This document shows, in pieces, positions 10,059 to 19,273 of a DNA stretch of 64,000 bases; the first letter of the stretch is position 1; each line of letters starts with the position of its first letter. The stretch spans positions 1 through 64,000 of the forward strand of contig JAFVBC010000003.1 of NCBI GenBank assembly GCA_017480185.1, read 5' to 3'. This DNA comes from Bacteroidales bacterium. Lineage in GTDB: Bacteria > Bacteroidota > Bacteroidia > Bacteroidales > P3. The notes under the pieces were generated by a model that searched no databases, had not been told where the DNA came from, and saw only the letters and a list, made by a program, of their open reading frames with translations. Position numbers and translations under genes: made by a program.

Positions 10059-11600
10059 TTAGTAGCCACGGTTGAATTGTTCGCCCACTTCACCCAGCAC
10101 ATTTTCGCCCAGTTGGCCTCGACTGAGTCTGCGTTCCCACCCCATCTCCTGCACTTCGCCGCGTGCATTGCTATTAAGCAGCTTGTAAAGGCCACTTCTA
10201 TGCTCGTCCCAAAACAGAAACACACGGTTGGGATTGTCGTCGTCAAGTTTGTTGTAGCGCCACAGCTGATAGGGCAAATAGTGTACGTGTCCTTGCGATG
10301 TGCCAGAGTAGGTGCCATTGGGCACGTAGGTTACCACATCCCCTTGATTCAATGCGTTGTGTTCGAACATGCTTTCATTCTCACTACCTATGCGTAAAGC
10401 CGAAACATAGTTCTTTTCGTCGCGGATGAAATCGGGTGCACCGTACTGCAAATACACGCGGCCGCAATCGGTATATATGCCCAGCATGCGCGAGTAACTA
10501 AAGTGTTGTTGCACATAATCAACGCGCTCCTTATACTTCAACCATTCACTTTCTGGATTTAATGGATTGCGACGTTGCCAAAACGTATACAAGAATGCCT
10601 GTTTTTCCTCAAGCCCAGGGTAGCGAGCAAGGCTTTGTGCCACGCTCTTTTCCTCGTCGGATGCCACAGGATAGAGCGATAGAAGATAGATGTTAAGTGC
10701 CTCTTCATTGGTGTATTTACCCGCAAAGGTGGTGGAGTATTCGCTTGGTTCTGCACTTTGTACATGAGGATTTGAACGGAAGAAAGGCAATTTCTTGTAC
10801 AACAGCGTCTGGTTGTCGCGGTTACGCACATCAACCACCACATTGTACGAACCCGATGGCAACTTACTTATATCAAGCGTCGTGTATACGGGCACTATTT
10901 TTTCGCTTTTGTGGCGTGCCACATTCTGCACATCGGCAACTCGCGTCCCAGTGTGGCTTTCCTCTATGTAGACCATGGTCATAAACGGTTTGTTGCCCGT
11001 TTCTCGGTCTATGTTGTATATCTCATAGTAGACATTTAAGCGTTCGATCTCGGACGGGAAAAAATCACTAACGTAGGGTTGCATGTCGTAGCCATTGCGC
11101 GAGGTGATGTTTGGCTGCTTGGTAGGTGTGGCTTGAGCCATCAATTGCAGACTCGATAGTGAGGGCATACGGTTGGTATAATTTATTACCAACTTTTCAT
11201 CAAGGCTGACAGTGTCGGCATCCGAGGCTTTGTCGTGCAACGAGATGTGCAGATTGTAGATACCATTACGGAGCGAGAAGCGCTGCACGTCAATGAATGA
11301 GAATTCCAACCCATCAGTAGAGCTCACGGCAGGGCTGCGAAGGTCGTACTTTTTGGCCATGCATACCGAGTCGCCCATGCTGACAACCAGGGTGATTTCG
11401 ACGGTGGCGCGACGGCTACCGTCTGCCTGCGGCTCAAAGTTCAGCGTCCACGCGTCAAACTGCATATAGGTTTCGATATACGGCTGTTGCTGGTCGGGCA
11501 AATAAAATGTGCTGTAACTGAATAGGGCTTGCAGATTGCTTTGAGCCACAACTGCAGCTGCGCACATCGTCAGGATCAGCGTTATAAGGGTACGTTTCAT
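10059..11600 (-). CDS. GWxTD domain-containing exported protein
   Basis: A 513-residue protein with a signal peptide (about 1-19, ending AVVAQ). The N-terminal two thirds is beta-rich and without a named domain. The C-terminal third carries the GWxTD domain: the eponymous motif appears in variant form as GIYTD, followed by RVYLQYGAPDFIRDE, the most conserved part of the family. Function is unknown; the family is common in Bacteroidota and a few other phyla. It starts 38 bases after nadE on the same strand and is followed closely by the acyltransferase, so it is likely part of one transcript. Confidence 0.88.
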   Translation of the reverse strand: MKRTLITLILTMCAAAVVAQSNLQALFSYSTFYLPDQQQPYIETYMQFDAWTLNFEPQADGSRRATVEITLVVSMGDSVCMAKKYDLRSPAVSSTDGLEFSFIDVQRFSLRNGIYNLHISLHDKASDADTVSLDEKLVINYTNRMPSLSSLQLMAQATPTKQPNITSRNGYDMQPYVSDFFPSEIERLNVYYEIYNIDRETGNKPFMTMVYIEESHTGTRVADVQNVARHKSEKIVPVYTTLDISKLPSGSYNVVVDVRNRDNQTLLYKKLPFFRSNPHVQSAEPSEYSTTFAGKYTNEEALNIYLLSLYPVASDEEKSVAQSLARYPGLEEKQAFLYTFWQRRNPLNPESEWLKYKERVDYVQQHFSYSRMLGIYTDCGRVYLQYGAPDFIRDEKNYVSALRIGSENESMFEHNALNQGDVVTYVPNGTYSGTSQGHVHYLPYQLWRYNKLDDDNPNRVFLFWDEHRSGLYKLLNSNARGEVQEMGWERRLSRGQLGENVLGEVGEQFNRGY

Positions 11601-11638
11601 TGTTCGTCTGTATTATTCATGGTGAATTGGCTCGTTGT

Positions 11639-13195
11639 TTACGAAATAGGCCAACGGCGATCGATGCCAAAGCTAACCGGACTGACCTTCAGTTGTGGCG
11701 CAAATTGCAGGCGTTTCCATTCGTTGCGATTCACTTTGGCAATGATGTTTTCAACCAGCAAGCGGTCGTAGCCTTCGTCGGCAATCTCTTCGGCGCTCAT
11801 CGATTCGTCAAGATACAGTCCCAGTATCTCGTCAAGTGTGTCGTAGTCGGGCAGTGAGTCGCTGTCCTTTTGGCCAGGACGAAGCTCGGCCGAAGGGGCC
11901 TTGTCTATGCTGTTTTGAGGTATACGCTCGCCATTGCGATTTATCCAACGGCTCAATTCGTACACCTCTGTCTTATACAAATCGCCTATCACACTGATGC
12001 TTCCACAACTGTCGCCATACAATGTGCCATAGCCCATAGCGGCCTCTGAGCGGTTTGTGGTGTTGAGTGCCAGGGCACCGAACTTGTTGGCATAACTCAT
12101 CACCAAGGTGCCCCTAATGCGAGCCTGCATATTCTCTTCGGTTACATCCTCGGCCATGCCTGCAAATACAGGTTGCAAGGCTTGGCGAAACTGGTTGAAT
12201 AGGGGCTCGATGGCAATGGTGTGGGTGCTTATGCCGAGGTTTTTTGCCAGTGCCAGGGCATCTGCCACCGAGTGGTCGGTGCTGTACTGGCTGGGCATGA
12301 GCAGACCGTGCACATTTTCAGCCCCCAAAGCATCAACTGCCAGTGCACACACCAAGGCCGAGTCTATGCCACCGCTCAATCCCAGCACGGCACGTTGCAT
12401 ACCGTTTTTCTTAAAATAGTCGCGCAGACCCGTTGTCAATGCTTTATACACCAACTCCACCACTTCGGGCTTTTCGTCGTCGGCCTCTTGCAACAATTGC
12501 ATGTCGATGGTGCGACTATCAGACTCGAAATAGGGCATCTGACACAGCACCGATCCCGCAGCATTCATGGCCAACGACCCACCAGCAAAGAGCAGACTGC
12601 CCTCGCTCCCGGTGCGGTTAACAAACACCATGCCAGCATTGAGCCGCTCCACGGTCTTATTCATACGATAGCGTATGCGGAACGGCTTGTTGTAGTCGAA
12701 AACGTTGCACCCACAGCAAATCACCATATCGGCATCGCCGATGTGGCCTTTGGTCAATTCTTTAAGGTCTTCGTAGAAACCAATGGCAAGCCGCAAGCCG
12801 TGAAAGTCAAGCACTTGTACCCCCTCGCCACGTACAAAACATTGCTGCTCATCGGTCGAGAGGTACTTCTTTGTTACGATGCCACGTATGGCACCATTAT
12901 GAACAAACACAATTGCGTTGCACAAACCACGGTCTTGCACCGGCAGAGGCAAGCCCACCAAAAAGGCGCGATGCTCGCTGGCATCGACCAACTGCTGCAA
13001 TGCGGCCTGGGCACGTTTTTGCATGTCGGTGTAGCCTGCTTGAGCATAAAGGGGGTATCCACACAATGTGCATGCAGGAAAAACAGTAAGCAAAGCCTCG
13101 CGCGAAGCAGGGGCATCAAGTGCGGCCTGTATCCATTTTAGGTTTTCTTCAGGCTGAGCAGTCAAAATGTCGTGTTGAACGATGTGTATGTTCAT
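11639..13195 (-). CDS. nadE: NAD+ synthetase with degenerate glutaminase domain
   Basis: Last step of NAD synthesis: ATP-dependent amidation of nicotinate adenine dinucleotide. The 518 residues comprise an N-terminal nitrilase-fold domain (about 1-235) and a C-terminal synthetase domain (about 250-518). The synthetase is intact: SGGIDSA at 274-280, NTTNRSEAAMGYGT, and PSAELRPGQKDSDSLPDYD. In the nitrilase domain the active-site Glu is Ala (VFPAC, residue 41) and the active-site Cys is Tyr (GFYED, residue 141; family ICED), while the Lys appears kept (K109). The codons GCA and TAC were read directly on the minus strand. This enzyme should not hydrolyse glutamine and probably uses free ammonia. 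It heads the minus-strand run leading to the GWxTD gene. Confidence 0.93.
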   Translation of the reverse strand: MNIHIVQHDILTAQPEENLKWIQAALDAPASREALLTVFPACTLCGYPLYAQAGYTDMQKRAQAALQQLVDASEHRAFLVGLPLPVQDRGLCNAIVFVHNGAIRGIVTKKYLSTDEQQCFVRGEGVQVLDFHGLRLAIGFYEDLKELTKGHIGDADMVICCGCNVFDYNKPFRIRYRMNKTVERLNAGMVFVNRTGSEGSLLFAGGSLAMNAAGSVLCQMPYFESDSRTIDMQLLQEADDEKPEVVELVYKALTTGLRDYFKKNGMQRAVLGLSGGIDSALVCALAVDALGAENVHGLLMPSQYSTDHSVADALALAKNLGISTHTIAIEPLFNQFRQALQPVFAGMAEDVTEENMQARIRGTLVMSYANKFGALALNTTNRSEAAMGYGTLYGDSCGSISVIGDLYKTEVYELSRWINRNGERIPQNSIDKAPSAELRPGQKDSDSLPDYDTLDEILGLYLDESMSAEEIADEGYDRLLVENIIAKVNRNEWKRLQFAPQLKVSPVSFGIDRRWPIS

Positions 13196-13359
13196 AGTTG
13201 TGGTGTTGTATGGTATTACGACTTTATAACGTCAACTCCACAATGATTATTTTATGCTGGTTTGCTTTTTTGTGGCTAAAATGCAAGTGGTTGATAATTA
13301 GGAGTTTGCATGCTTGTAGAAGGGCACACTGTAAGGCGTTGAAACACAGTGTCTTAATA

Positions 13360-13425
13360 GGACCATCTCCCTATCAACTCCCTATCAAGTCCCTATCAAC
13401 TCCTACGAGGGTGGGAGATGATAGG
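13360..13425. repeat. 11-bp-unit intergenic element, family 2, copy 1
   Basis: GGACCATCTCC at 13360-13370 is followed by three contiguous 11-bp units: CTATCAACTCC (13371), CTATCAAGTCC (13382) and CTATCAACTCC (13393). After a short spacer the element ends with GGGAGATGATAGG. The same parts recur in reverse orientation at 56235-56315. Nothing here encodes protein. Confidence 0.75.
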
Positions 13426-13470
13426 CAGATGAGGTGGTGATGAAAAAAAGGTGGTACGCAAAAAAAAGCG

Positions 13471-13478
13471 TATATTTG
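13471..13478 (+). promoter_or_regulatory. -7 promoter element
   Basis: TATATTTG followed by CA matches TAnnTTTG and sits 28 bases before the ATG at 13507. No TTG is seen at the expected -33 distance. Confidence 0.6.
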
Positions 13479-13506
13479 CACGTTTGAATACCGAATTGTT
13501 ACCGAT

Positions 13507-14742
13507 ATGAAAAAATTAGCAATCATTGCTGTGTTGCTCGTGAGCATGACGATGTCTCGTGCAGCGTCCATCCATTATTTCACAGCCAGCCAGGCCAACC
13601 GAACGGTTTCCTACCTCAACATGCAAAATGAGTTGATGATTTACTGTGGCTATGAGTACGAAATAGAGACTTATGTGCTTGTAAACGAGGTGTGGAAAGA
13701 GCGTGTCAATTCGGCTTTCTACGAGATTTGGATTTTTGGCTATGATGCTTACACGGGCGAAGAGGTTTACATGCCCATTGACCTTGATTGTGTGTGGCTA
13801 TTCAATGCCAATAAAAGCAGTCTTTACAGTGCGGCGCAATATCTGCGTTTTCACGCGCCGGTGCATGTGCCAACCATCAACTGGTACATACCCCCATACA
13901 ACCCCTACAAACGCGTGTTCCATGTGCAGGGACACGTTCACACTTACCACTTCGATGTACACCGCCGTGGTTGGATGCCGCCCGCACCACCTGCTCCGGG
14001 CGTAAAACCACCAGTGGCGGTGCATCCCTACTATATGCGCACGCCACAAACTCCGCCACCAGCAATTGAGGCTCGTTGGACCCCCGGCACCGACCGTCCG
14101 ACAATAGCTCGCAATAGCCAACGTTTGGAGGCCACAAGTACGACAGCACCAGCCTCGCGCACAGTGGCGACACCGAGTAGTGGTGCCACACGTCAAGCAG
14201 CGACAACCACAACAACACGTCAACAAACGTCGCAAAATAGTGGTGCTACACGTCAGGTCTCGACAACTACCAAGCCCGAACGCTCGGCATCAACCACATC
14301 GGCTACTCGCAGCACTGGCACAACTTCCACTTCGAGCAGTGCCACACGCACGTCGTCAACCACGTCGGCCACTCGCAGCGCTGGCACAACTTCCACTTCG
14401 AGTAGTGCCACACGCACGTCGTCAACCACATCGGCTACTCGCAGTGCTGGCACAACTTCCACATCGAGCAGTGCCACACGCACGTCGTCAACCACGTCGG
14501 CCACTCGCAGTGCTGGCACAACTTCCACTTCGAGTAGCGCCACACGCACGTCGTCAACCACGTCGGCCACTCGCAGTGCTGGCACAACTTCCACATCGAG
14601 CAGTGCCACACGCACGTCGTCAACGACCGCTACACGCAGCGCATCATCGACAGGCTCAACCACTAAAAGCACATCGGCCACACGTCAAAGTGGCACATCA
14701 TCGTCGTCATCGGCCACACGTACCGCTACAACAAGAAAATGA
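13507..14742 (+). CDS. Secreted protein with C-terminal Ser/Thr tandem repeats
   Basis: A 411-residue protein with a signal peptide (about 1-19). The N-terminal region (about 20-160) is aromatic-rich with many Tyr, His and Trp residues and matches no family I recognise. A Pro-rich hinge (about 160-200) leads to a low-complexity Ser/Thr/Ala/Arg tail. That tail contains five full copies of a 22-residue unit, encoded by 66-bp DNA repeats at 14290-14619. The tail resembles flexible stalks of surface proteins but has no sorting signal. The stop overlaps the next gene by four bases (ATGA). Confidence 0.8.
   Translation: MKKLAIIAVLLVSMTMSRAASIHYFTASQANRTVSYLNMQNELMIYCGYEYEIETYVLVNEVWKERVNSAFYEIWIFGYDAYTGEEVYMPIDLDCVWLFNANKSSLYSAAQYLRFHAPVHVPTINWYIPPYNPYKRVFHVQGHVHTYHFDVHRRGWMPPAPPAPGVKPPVAVHPYYMRTPQTPPPAIEARWTPGTDRPTIARNSQRLEATSTTAPASRTVATPSSGATRQAATTTTTRQQTSQNSGATRQVSTTTKPERSASTTSATRSTGTTSTSSSATRTSSTTSATRSAGTTSTSSSATRTSSTTSATRSAGTTSTSSSATRTSSTTSATRSAGTTSTSSSATRTSSTTSATRSAGTTSTSSSATRTSSTTATRSASSTGSTTKSTSATRQSGTSSSSSATRTATTRK
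14290..14619 (+). repeat. Five tandem 66-bp repeats within a coding region
   Basis: Units start at 14290, 14356, 14422, 14488 and 14554, exactly 66 bases apart, differing only at a few mostly synonymous positions. The encoded unit is STTSATRSAGTTSTSS followed by SATRTS. A partial unit follows. The length keeps frame, so copy-number change would alter length without breaking the protein. Confidence 0.92.
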
Positions 14743-15611
14743 CAACAAAAATAAACGCCCCATTAAAGCCCAGTGAACTGGTAACAGCCCCCGACGGGTC
14801 GCTCTACCATATTCGTCTCACTGCCGATACGCTGGCCGACCGAGTGATACTGGTTGGTGATCCACAGCGCGTTGACATGTTCAAAGATATTTTTGAAACA
14901 ATCGAACACGAGTCGATCAACCGCGAATTGCATGCCTTGACAGGCATTTATCATGGCGCACGCATAACGGCTTTGTCTACAGGAATGGGCTGCGACAATA
15001 TCGACATTGTGCTCACCGAACTTGATGCTGCCGCCAACATTGTGGGCAACACCGACGGCAATCGCCACTTGCGCATTGTGCGCGTAGGCACATCGGGGTC
15101 GTTGCAAGCCGACATTGACTGCAGAAGCACCGTTGCGTCGCGTTATGCGTTGGGTATGGATGGGTTGATGAACTATTATGCCGAGTGGGATGCTCCGTTA
15201 GCCAGCCTTGAACAGCAGTTTGCTGCCCACATGCAACTGCGTTCCACGTTGTCCCACACCTATGCTGCTGCCGCATCGAGCACATTGCTTGAAACTGTCG
15301 GCGAGGGTATGCATCATGGTATAACTGTTACGGCAGGAGGCTTTTACGGGCCACAAGGACGCACCATTAGGTTGCATCCGTCAATAGAGAACCTTAATGA
15401 AAAGTTGGCCTCATTTGCATACGATGGCACCCCGGTAACAAATCTGGAAATGGAAACATCGGCCATCTATGGCTTTTCACATCTGTTGGGACATGAGGCA
15501 TTAACCGTTTGCTTGATAATTGCCAACCGTCCGCAAGGCACATTCTTGAACGACTATCATGCGCCCATGCGACGCTTGGTCGGGACAGTGGTGGAGAGAT
15601 TGGCTATTTGA
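14739..15611 (+). CDS. Nucleoside phosphorylase (uridine phosphorylase-like)
   Basis: Cytoplasmic enzyme of the PNP/UDP family, 290 residues. The phosphate-binding start [10 protein letters not shown] (in place of the usual GDP-R), the STGMGCDNI strand and the [10 protein letters not shown] motif all match the uridine phosphorylase branch. [13 protein letters not shown] supplies the ribose-binding MET. It would cleave uridine or a related nucleoside to base and ribose 1-phosphate for salvage. It overlaps the preceding repeat-protein gene by four bases, an odd pairing, and its end overlaps the convergent J-domain gene by eight bases. Confidence 0.9.
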   Translation: MTTKINAPLKPSELVTAPDGSLYHIRLTADTLADRVILVGDPQRVDMFKDIFETIEHESINRELHALTGIYHGARITALSTGMGCDNIDIVLTELDAAANIVGNTDGNRHLRIVRVGTSGSLQADIDCRSTVASRYALGMDGLMNYYAEWDAPLASLEQQFAAHMQLRSTLSHTYAAAASSTLLETVGEGMHHGITVTAGGFYGPQGRTIRLHPSIENLNEKLASFAYDGTPVTNLEMETSAIYGFSHLLGHEALTVCLIIANRPQGTFLNDYHAPMRRLVGTVVERLAI

Positions 15612-16389
15612 TATTTCGCTCGGTGCGAATTTGTTCCCACACCGCATTGATCAGTTTCATCTGTTCGGCGGCGTTTTTCTGCATCTCCTCGCTTAATGTC
15701 GACACACGGTCGGGGTGGTATTTAATTGCCATGCGTCGGTAGGCCTTGCGCACCTCGTCGTCGGAGGCATCTCGTGCAACGCCAAGCACCTTGTATGGGT
15801 CGGATTGGGTGTGGGTGTGGGTTTGTGCATTGCGATGTTGACTGTGGGCGTATTCGTAGTTGGGTGTGTGGCGTGCTTGAATTGAGATAAAGTCAGATTG
15901 ATTGATGAGCAAATATGTGGCTATATGACGCAGCATGATTTGCTCGGCTATGTGTAGCTCGCCATCGGTAGCTGCCAGCCCATACAGAAAGTCAAACATC
16001 TGGTAGCGGGTGCTGTAACTTGTGTTTTGCTTAATCTGTACGCACACTTCGTATATTTCTATTTTGCGCCCCGCCATTTTGTGAAGCAATTGAAGCATTT
16101 CTTTGCCCCGTTGCTCACCATAGTTGCGCAATAAGAAACGTTTGACGTAGTCCAACTCGCTGCGACGCACTTGCCCATCGGCATTCATCAATGCTGCAAT
16201 GAGTATCATGAGAGCAGCATCAATATCGGCGCTGGTGCCAGTGTCGGTGTAATGTGAATTGAGGCGTGGCTTTGGTGCATTGGTAGATTCTCCGATGGTT
16301 TTGCCTGCAAAAAAGCCTAAAATGGCCCCAATCGGACCAATGGCAGCCCATCCCAAAGCGGCGAAGAGCCATTTGTATATTTTGCTCAT
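15604..16389 (-). CDS. Membrane-anchored TerB/J-domain protein (DjlA-like)
   Basis: A 261-residue protein with three parts. A Gly-rich hydrophobic N-terminal segment (about 8-33) probably anchors it in the inner membrane. A TerB-like helical domain follows (about 55-165), and a C-terminal J domain ends the protein (about 195-261, DPYKVLGV) with the HPD tripeptide intact in YHPDRV. This is the DjlA arrangement; such proteins stimulate DnaK ATPase at the membrane. It is the last gene of the long leuS operon, overlapping the upstream hydrolase gene by four bases. Confidence 0.9.
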   Translation of the reverse strand: MSKIYKWLFAALGWAAIGPIGAILGFFAGKTIGESTNAPKPRLNSHYTDTGTSADIDAALMILIAALMNADGQVRRSELDYVKRFLLRNYGEQRGKEMLQLLHKMAGRKIEIYEVCVQIKQNTSYSTRYQMFDFLYGLAATDGELHIAEQIMLRHIATYLLINQSDFISIQARHTPNYEYAHSQHRNAQTHTHTQSDPYKVLGVARDASDDEVRKAYRRMAIKYHPDRVSTLSEEMQKNAAEQMKLINAVWEQIRTERNIK

Positions 16390-18695
16390 TTATTCAGTTT
16401 TTGTGAGATGATGTTATATATTTCGCTCTGTACAAGTGTGCGTATATTCATGCGAGCCAGTTTGTTTGGTGTGGCTGTAGGATGAACCCGATTGGAAAGA
16501 AATACAAAAACGAGGTCGTATTGAGGGTCGTTCCATACCATTGTGCCAGTGAATCCGGTGTGCCCATACGACTGCTGCGAGGCTTCTTCGGCTGTTTGGC
16601 TATTGGCTTGAGGAGTGAGTAGTGGCTTGTCGAAACCAAGTGCACGACGGTTGCCCTGCTTGACGTAGTGGCGCGAGGTAAAGGTGTCGACGGTGGTTGC
16701 AGCGATGTATCTGTGCCCTTTATATACACCTCTGTCAAGCAACATTTGCATGATTTGAGCCACGTCGGTGGCGTTTGAGAAGAGCCCTGCATGCCCGGCT
16801 ACACCACCCATGGCGTAGGCGTTTGGATCGTGTACATGGCCATGCACTATGCCACCACGCGCAGAATCGACCTCGGTGGGGGCTATGCGCGAAAGGGGTA
16901 TGCCGTTGGCAGTGGGTTGGAATGTTGTGTTGGCAAGGTGCATCGGACGGTAGAATTGTGATGCAACGTACTCGTTGATTGGTTGTTGCACAATGTATTC
17001 TACCATATCGGCAAGCAGCATGAAGCCAAGATCGCTGTATACCATGCTATGGCCTGGCATAAGTGGGCTTGCAACTACAAGTTGCATTATGCTGTCGTGG
17101 CCGTTGGCTTGTTTCCAATAACTGTCGAACGCTTTCAGCCCTGCACAATGGCTCATGGCTTGGCGTATGGTGATGCGTCGTTTGTTGGTCGATTGCAGAT
17201 AGGGTAGATGTCGACTTATTGGGTCGTCAAGAGCAATTCTTCCTTCATCGTATAGTTTCATCAAGGCCAATGTGGTAGAAAGCACCTTGGTGAGCGATGC
17301 TAAGTCGTAGATGGTTTGCTGATTTACAGCATCTGAAAGACTATCGTAGGTCTGTCGTCCATAACATTTGTTAAGCATCATTTTGCCGTGGTGCATAACC
17401 ACAAGTTGCCCCCCGGGCATGGCTTTTTGTGATATGGCTTGGCCAATGATGCTGTCTATGGCGCTACAGGTGTTTAGACGCATCATGGTTGTAATGTCTT
17501 GTGCAGCAGAGATGCGTGCACTATCGGGTATGACTATTGGGGACTTTATGTGAGGTAAAGTCCATCGATATTTGGCTTGCAGCACCCGACGGCAGTGGCT
17601 GTTGACAAGAGCCACTATAGAAGGATCGGATTTGGCTGCTTGTTCTATGGCGGTTATTGCCTTGTCTATATCTGGAGGAAGTAAAAGAAAATCGTTGCCG
17701 GCAAGAAGTGCAGCCAATTCTCCTTGCCCATTGTTGTAGGTATTGGTAACACCTTTCATATCCAACCCATCGGTAAATACAAATCCATCGTACTGCATTT
17801 GTTGGCGTAGAAGTGTATCAACTACCTTTTTGCTGAGCGATGCTGGGTGTTGTGGGTCGATGGCGTTCACCTGGATATGTGCCACCATTATGGCTGCAAC
17901 ATCGGATGCAATAGCTGCACGGAATGGGGAAAGGTCGACGCTGTCTATGTATGCTACGGAGTGGTTGATCACAGGCAACTCTAAGTGGCTGTCGGCATCG
18001 GTGTCGCCATGCCCAGGAAAGTGTTTGGCAACGGCCATAACTCCCTGTTGTTGCATACCTTTTGCAAATAGGGTGCCACAGCGTGCAACAACATCGGCCG
18101 TCGAACCATAGGCACGAGTGCCGATGACGGGGTTGCGTGGGTTGCTGTTAATATCCATTACGGGCGCGAAATTGACATCAATGCCCATCATGCGACACTG
18201 CAGTCCTACTTCTTGTCCCATAAGGAAGATAAGGCTATCTGCATCGCTTGGTAGAGCGCCAAAACATGCGTTGCGAGGAAAACTGTATATGTCTTTTATT
18301 CGCATTCCAATGCCCCACTCGCCATCGATGCAGGTGAGTAGGGGAGGTGATTGTATTTGTCGCAACTTATTGACCAAACAGGCGTGGCGCTCGCTGGTTG
18401 ATGCAAAGAAGCATACACCCCCTATGTGTTTTTGTGCTACCTCTCTAACAAAGGTGTTTTCCTGCGATGCCGACATCTTTGTTGGAACACGAACGATCAT
18501 AAGTTGCGCTATGCGCGACCGAAAGTCAAGCGTTGCAAGGACCGAGTCTACCCAATCGCGTTCACCGTCCACATGTTGCCATCCTTCTGAATTGAAGAAA
18601 AAATGCTGGTTGAACCTTTGAGCCTGACTATTAGCAATGAGCAATATAAACAATATTGCTGCGAGTGATGCTTTAAGTGTAGTTCGAAAGTTCAT
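16386..18695 (-). CDS. GH3 beta-N-acetylhexosaminidase fused to serine hydrolase, short form
   Basis: Exported 769-residue fusion with a signal peptide (about 1-25). Residues 50-376 are a GH3 NagZ-like barrel with the signature [18 protein letters not shown] (224-241) and a catalytic Asp in FTDGLDM (D309). Residues about 410-769 are a class C beta-lactamase-like serine hydrolase with S467LTK, YSDLGF and HTGFTGT. The first part should cleave N-acetylglucosamine from peptidoglycan fragments; the second probably acts on a peptide or ester bond. From memory, related fusions in the phylum are near 1000 residues with a second GH3 domain between the two; here only about 35 residues lie between. It overlaps coaE by four bases. 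Confidence 0.9.
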   Translation of the reverse strand: MNFRTTLKASLAAILFILLIANSQAQRFNQHFFFNSEGWQHVDGERDWVDSVLATLDFRSRIAQLMIVRVPTKMSASQENTFVREVAQKHIGGVCFFASTSERHACLVNKLRQIQSPPLLTCIDGEWGIGMRIKDIYSFPRNACFGALPSDADSLIFLMGQEVGLQCRMMGIDVNFAPVMDINSNPRNPVIGTRAYGSTADVVARCGTLFAKGMQQQGVMAVAKHFPGHGDTDADSHLELPVINHSVAYIDSVDLSPFRAAIASDVAAIMVAHIQVNAIDPQHPASLSKKVVDTLLRQQMQYDGFVFTDGLDMKGVTNTYNNGQGELAALLAGNDFLLLPPDIDKAITAIEQAAKSDPSIVALVNSHCRRVLQAKYRWTLPHIKSPIVIPDSARISAAQDITTMMRLNTCSAIDSIIGQAISQKAMPGGQLVVMHHGKMMLNKCYGRQTYDSLSDAVNQQTIYDLASLTKVLSTTLALMKLYDEGRIALDDPISRHLPYLQSTNKRRITIRQAMSHCAGLKAFDSYWKQANGHDSIMQLVVASPLMPGHSMVYSDLGFMLLADMVEYIVQQPINEYVASQFYRPMHLANTTFQPTANGIPLSRIAPTEVDSARGGIVHGHVHDPNAYAMGGVAGHAGLFSNATDVAQIMQMLLDRGVYKGHRYIAATTVDTFTSRHYVKQGNRRALGFDKPLLTPQANSQTAEEASQQSYGHTGFTGTMVWNDPQYDLVFVFLSNRVHPTATPNKLARMNIRTLVQSEIYNIISQKLNK

Positions 18696-19273
18696 TGTAT
18701 CAACAAGTTGTTGATGTGCATCACTTGCCGTTGGCGAGGATTTCCTTCATAGTTGAGGATGACATAGTCTGCCTTTTGCATCATCACCTCGGCTGGTAAT
18801 TGGTTGGAGATACGCTGCATGATGGTGCCTTCATCGCACTTATCTCGCAGCATGACACGTCTTATTCTCTCTTCAATATCAAGGTAAACGCATATTGTGG
18901 CATCCATATATTGATCAAAACCACTGTCAAAAAGTATTGCACTCTCCATAATCACGTAGGGCGCAGATGAATGTACCTTACAGAAACAGTCGAAATCGTG
19001 CATCACCATAGGGTGGACGATTTGGTTGAGTTGCTTCAATTGTGTCGGCTGGGAGAATACAATCTTTGCTAATGCCTTTTTGTCGATATTACCATCGGCA
19101 TCTATAATAAGATCGCCAAACCTTGTTTGTAGCGTTTTTATGAAGTCTTTCCGACGATAATATTCGGCAGCGATACTGTCGGCGACGAAACATGGCACGC
19201 CCAACTTCTGAAACTCCGCCACCACCGTACTTTTGCCACACCCTATTCCTCCAGTAATACCTACACGTTTCAT
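18692..19273 (-). CDS. coaE: Dephospho-CoA kinase
   Basis: Phosphorylates dephospho-CoA at the 3' hydroxyl, the last step of coenzyme A synthesis, in the cytoplasm. The 193 residues begin VGITGGIGCGKSTV with a standard P-loop, then show the DADGNIDKKALAKIVF and LNQIVHPMV segments typical of CoaE, and a lid region containing RRVMLRD. Length is normal. It overlaps both neighbours by four bases, within the nusB-yajC-ybbR-coaE cluster conserved in Bacteroidales. Confidence 0.95.
   Translation of the reverse strand: MKRVGITGGIGCGKSTVVAEFQKLGVPCFVADSIAAEYYRRKDFIKTLQTRFGDLIIDADGNIDKKALAKIVFSQPTQLKQLNQIVHPMVMHDFDCFCKVHSSAPYVIMESAILFDSGFDQYMDATICVYLDIEERIRRVMLRDKCDEGTIMQRISNQLPAEVMMQKADYVILNYEGNPRQRQVMHINNLLIQ

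Larger units (their letters stand above)
13196..13506. other. Divergent intergenic region, nadE / repeat-protein gene
   Basis: This 311-base gap separates divergent genes. It contains the 11-bp-unit element at 13360-13425 and one clear rightward -7 element at 13471. I see no convincing leftward promoter for nadE, no tRNA and no small gene. Confidence 0.6.

Noticed and set aside
12221..13141. 306-codon plus-strand frame opposite nadE
   Set aside because: Shadow of the nadE reading frame; no recognisable protein features.
13360..13425. CRISPR array or minisatellite
   Set aside because: Units are 11 bp and contiguous with no spacers, and no cas genes are present.
14253..14681. Val/Asp-rich minus-strand frame across the 66-bp repeats
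   Set aside because: Repeats open an antisense frame by codon bias only; the plus-strand protein has a signal peptide and promoter.
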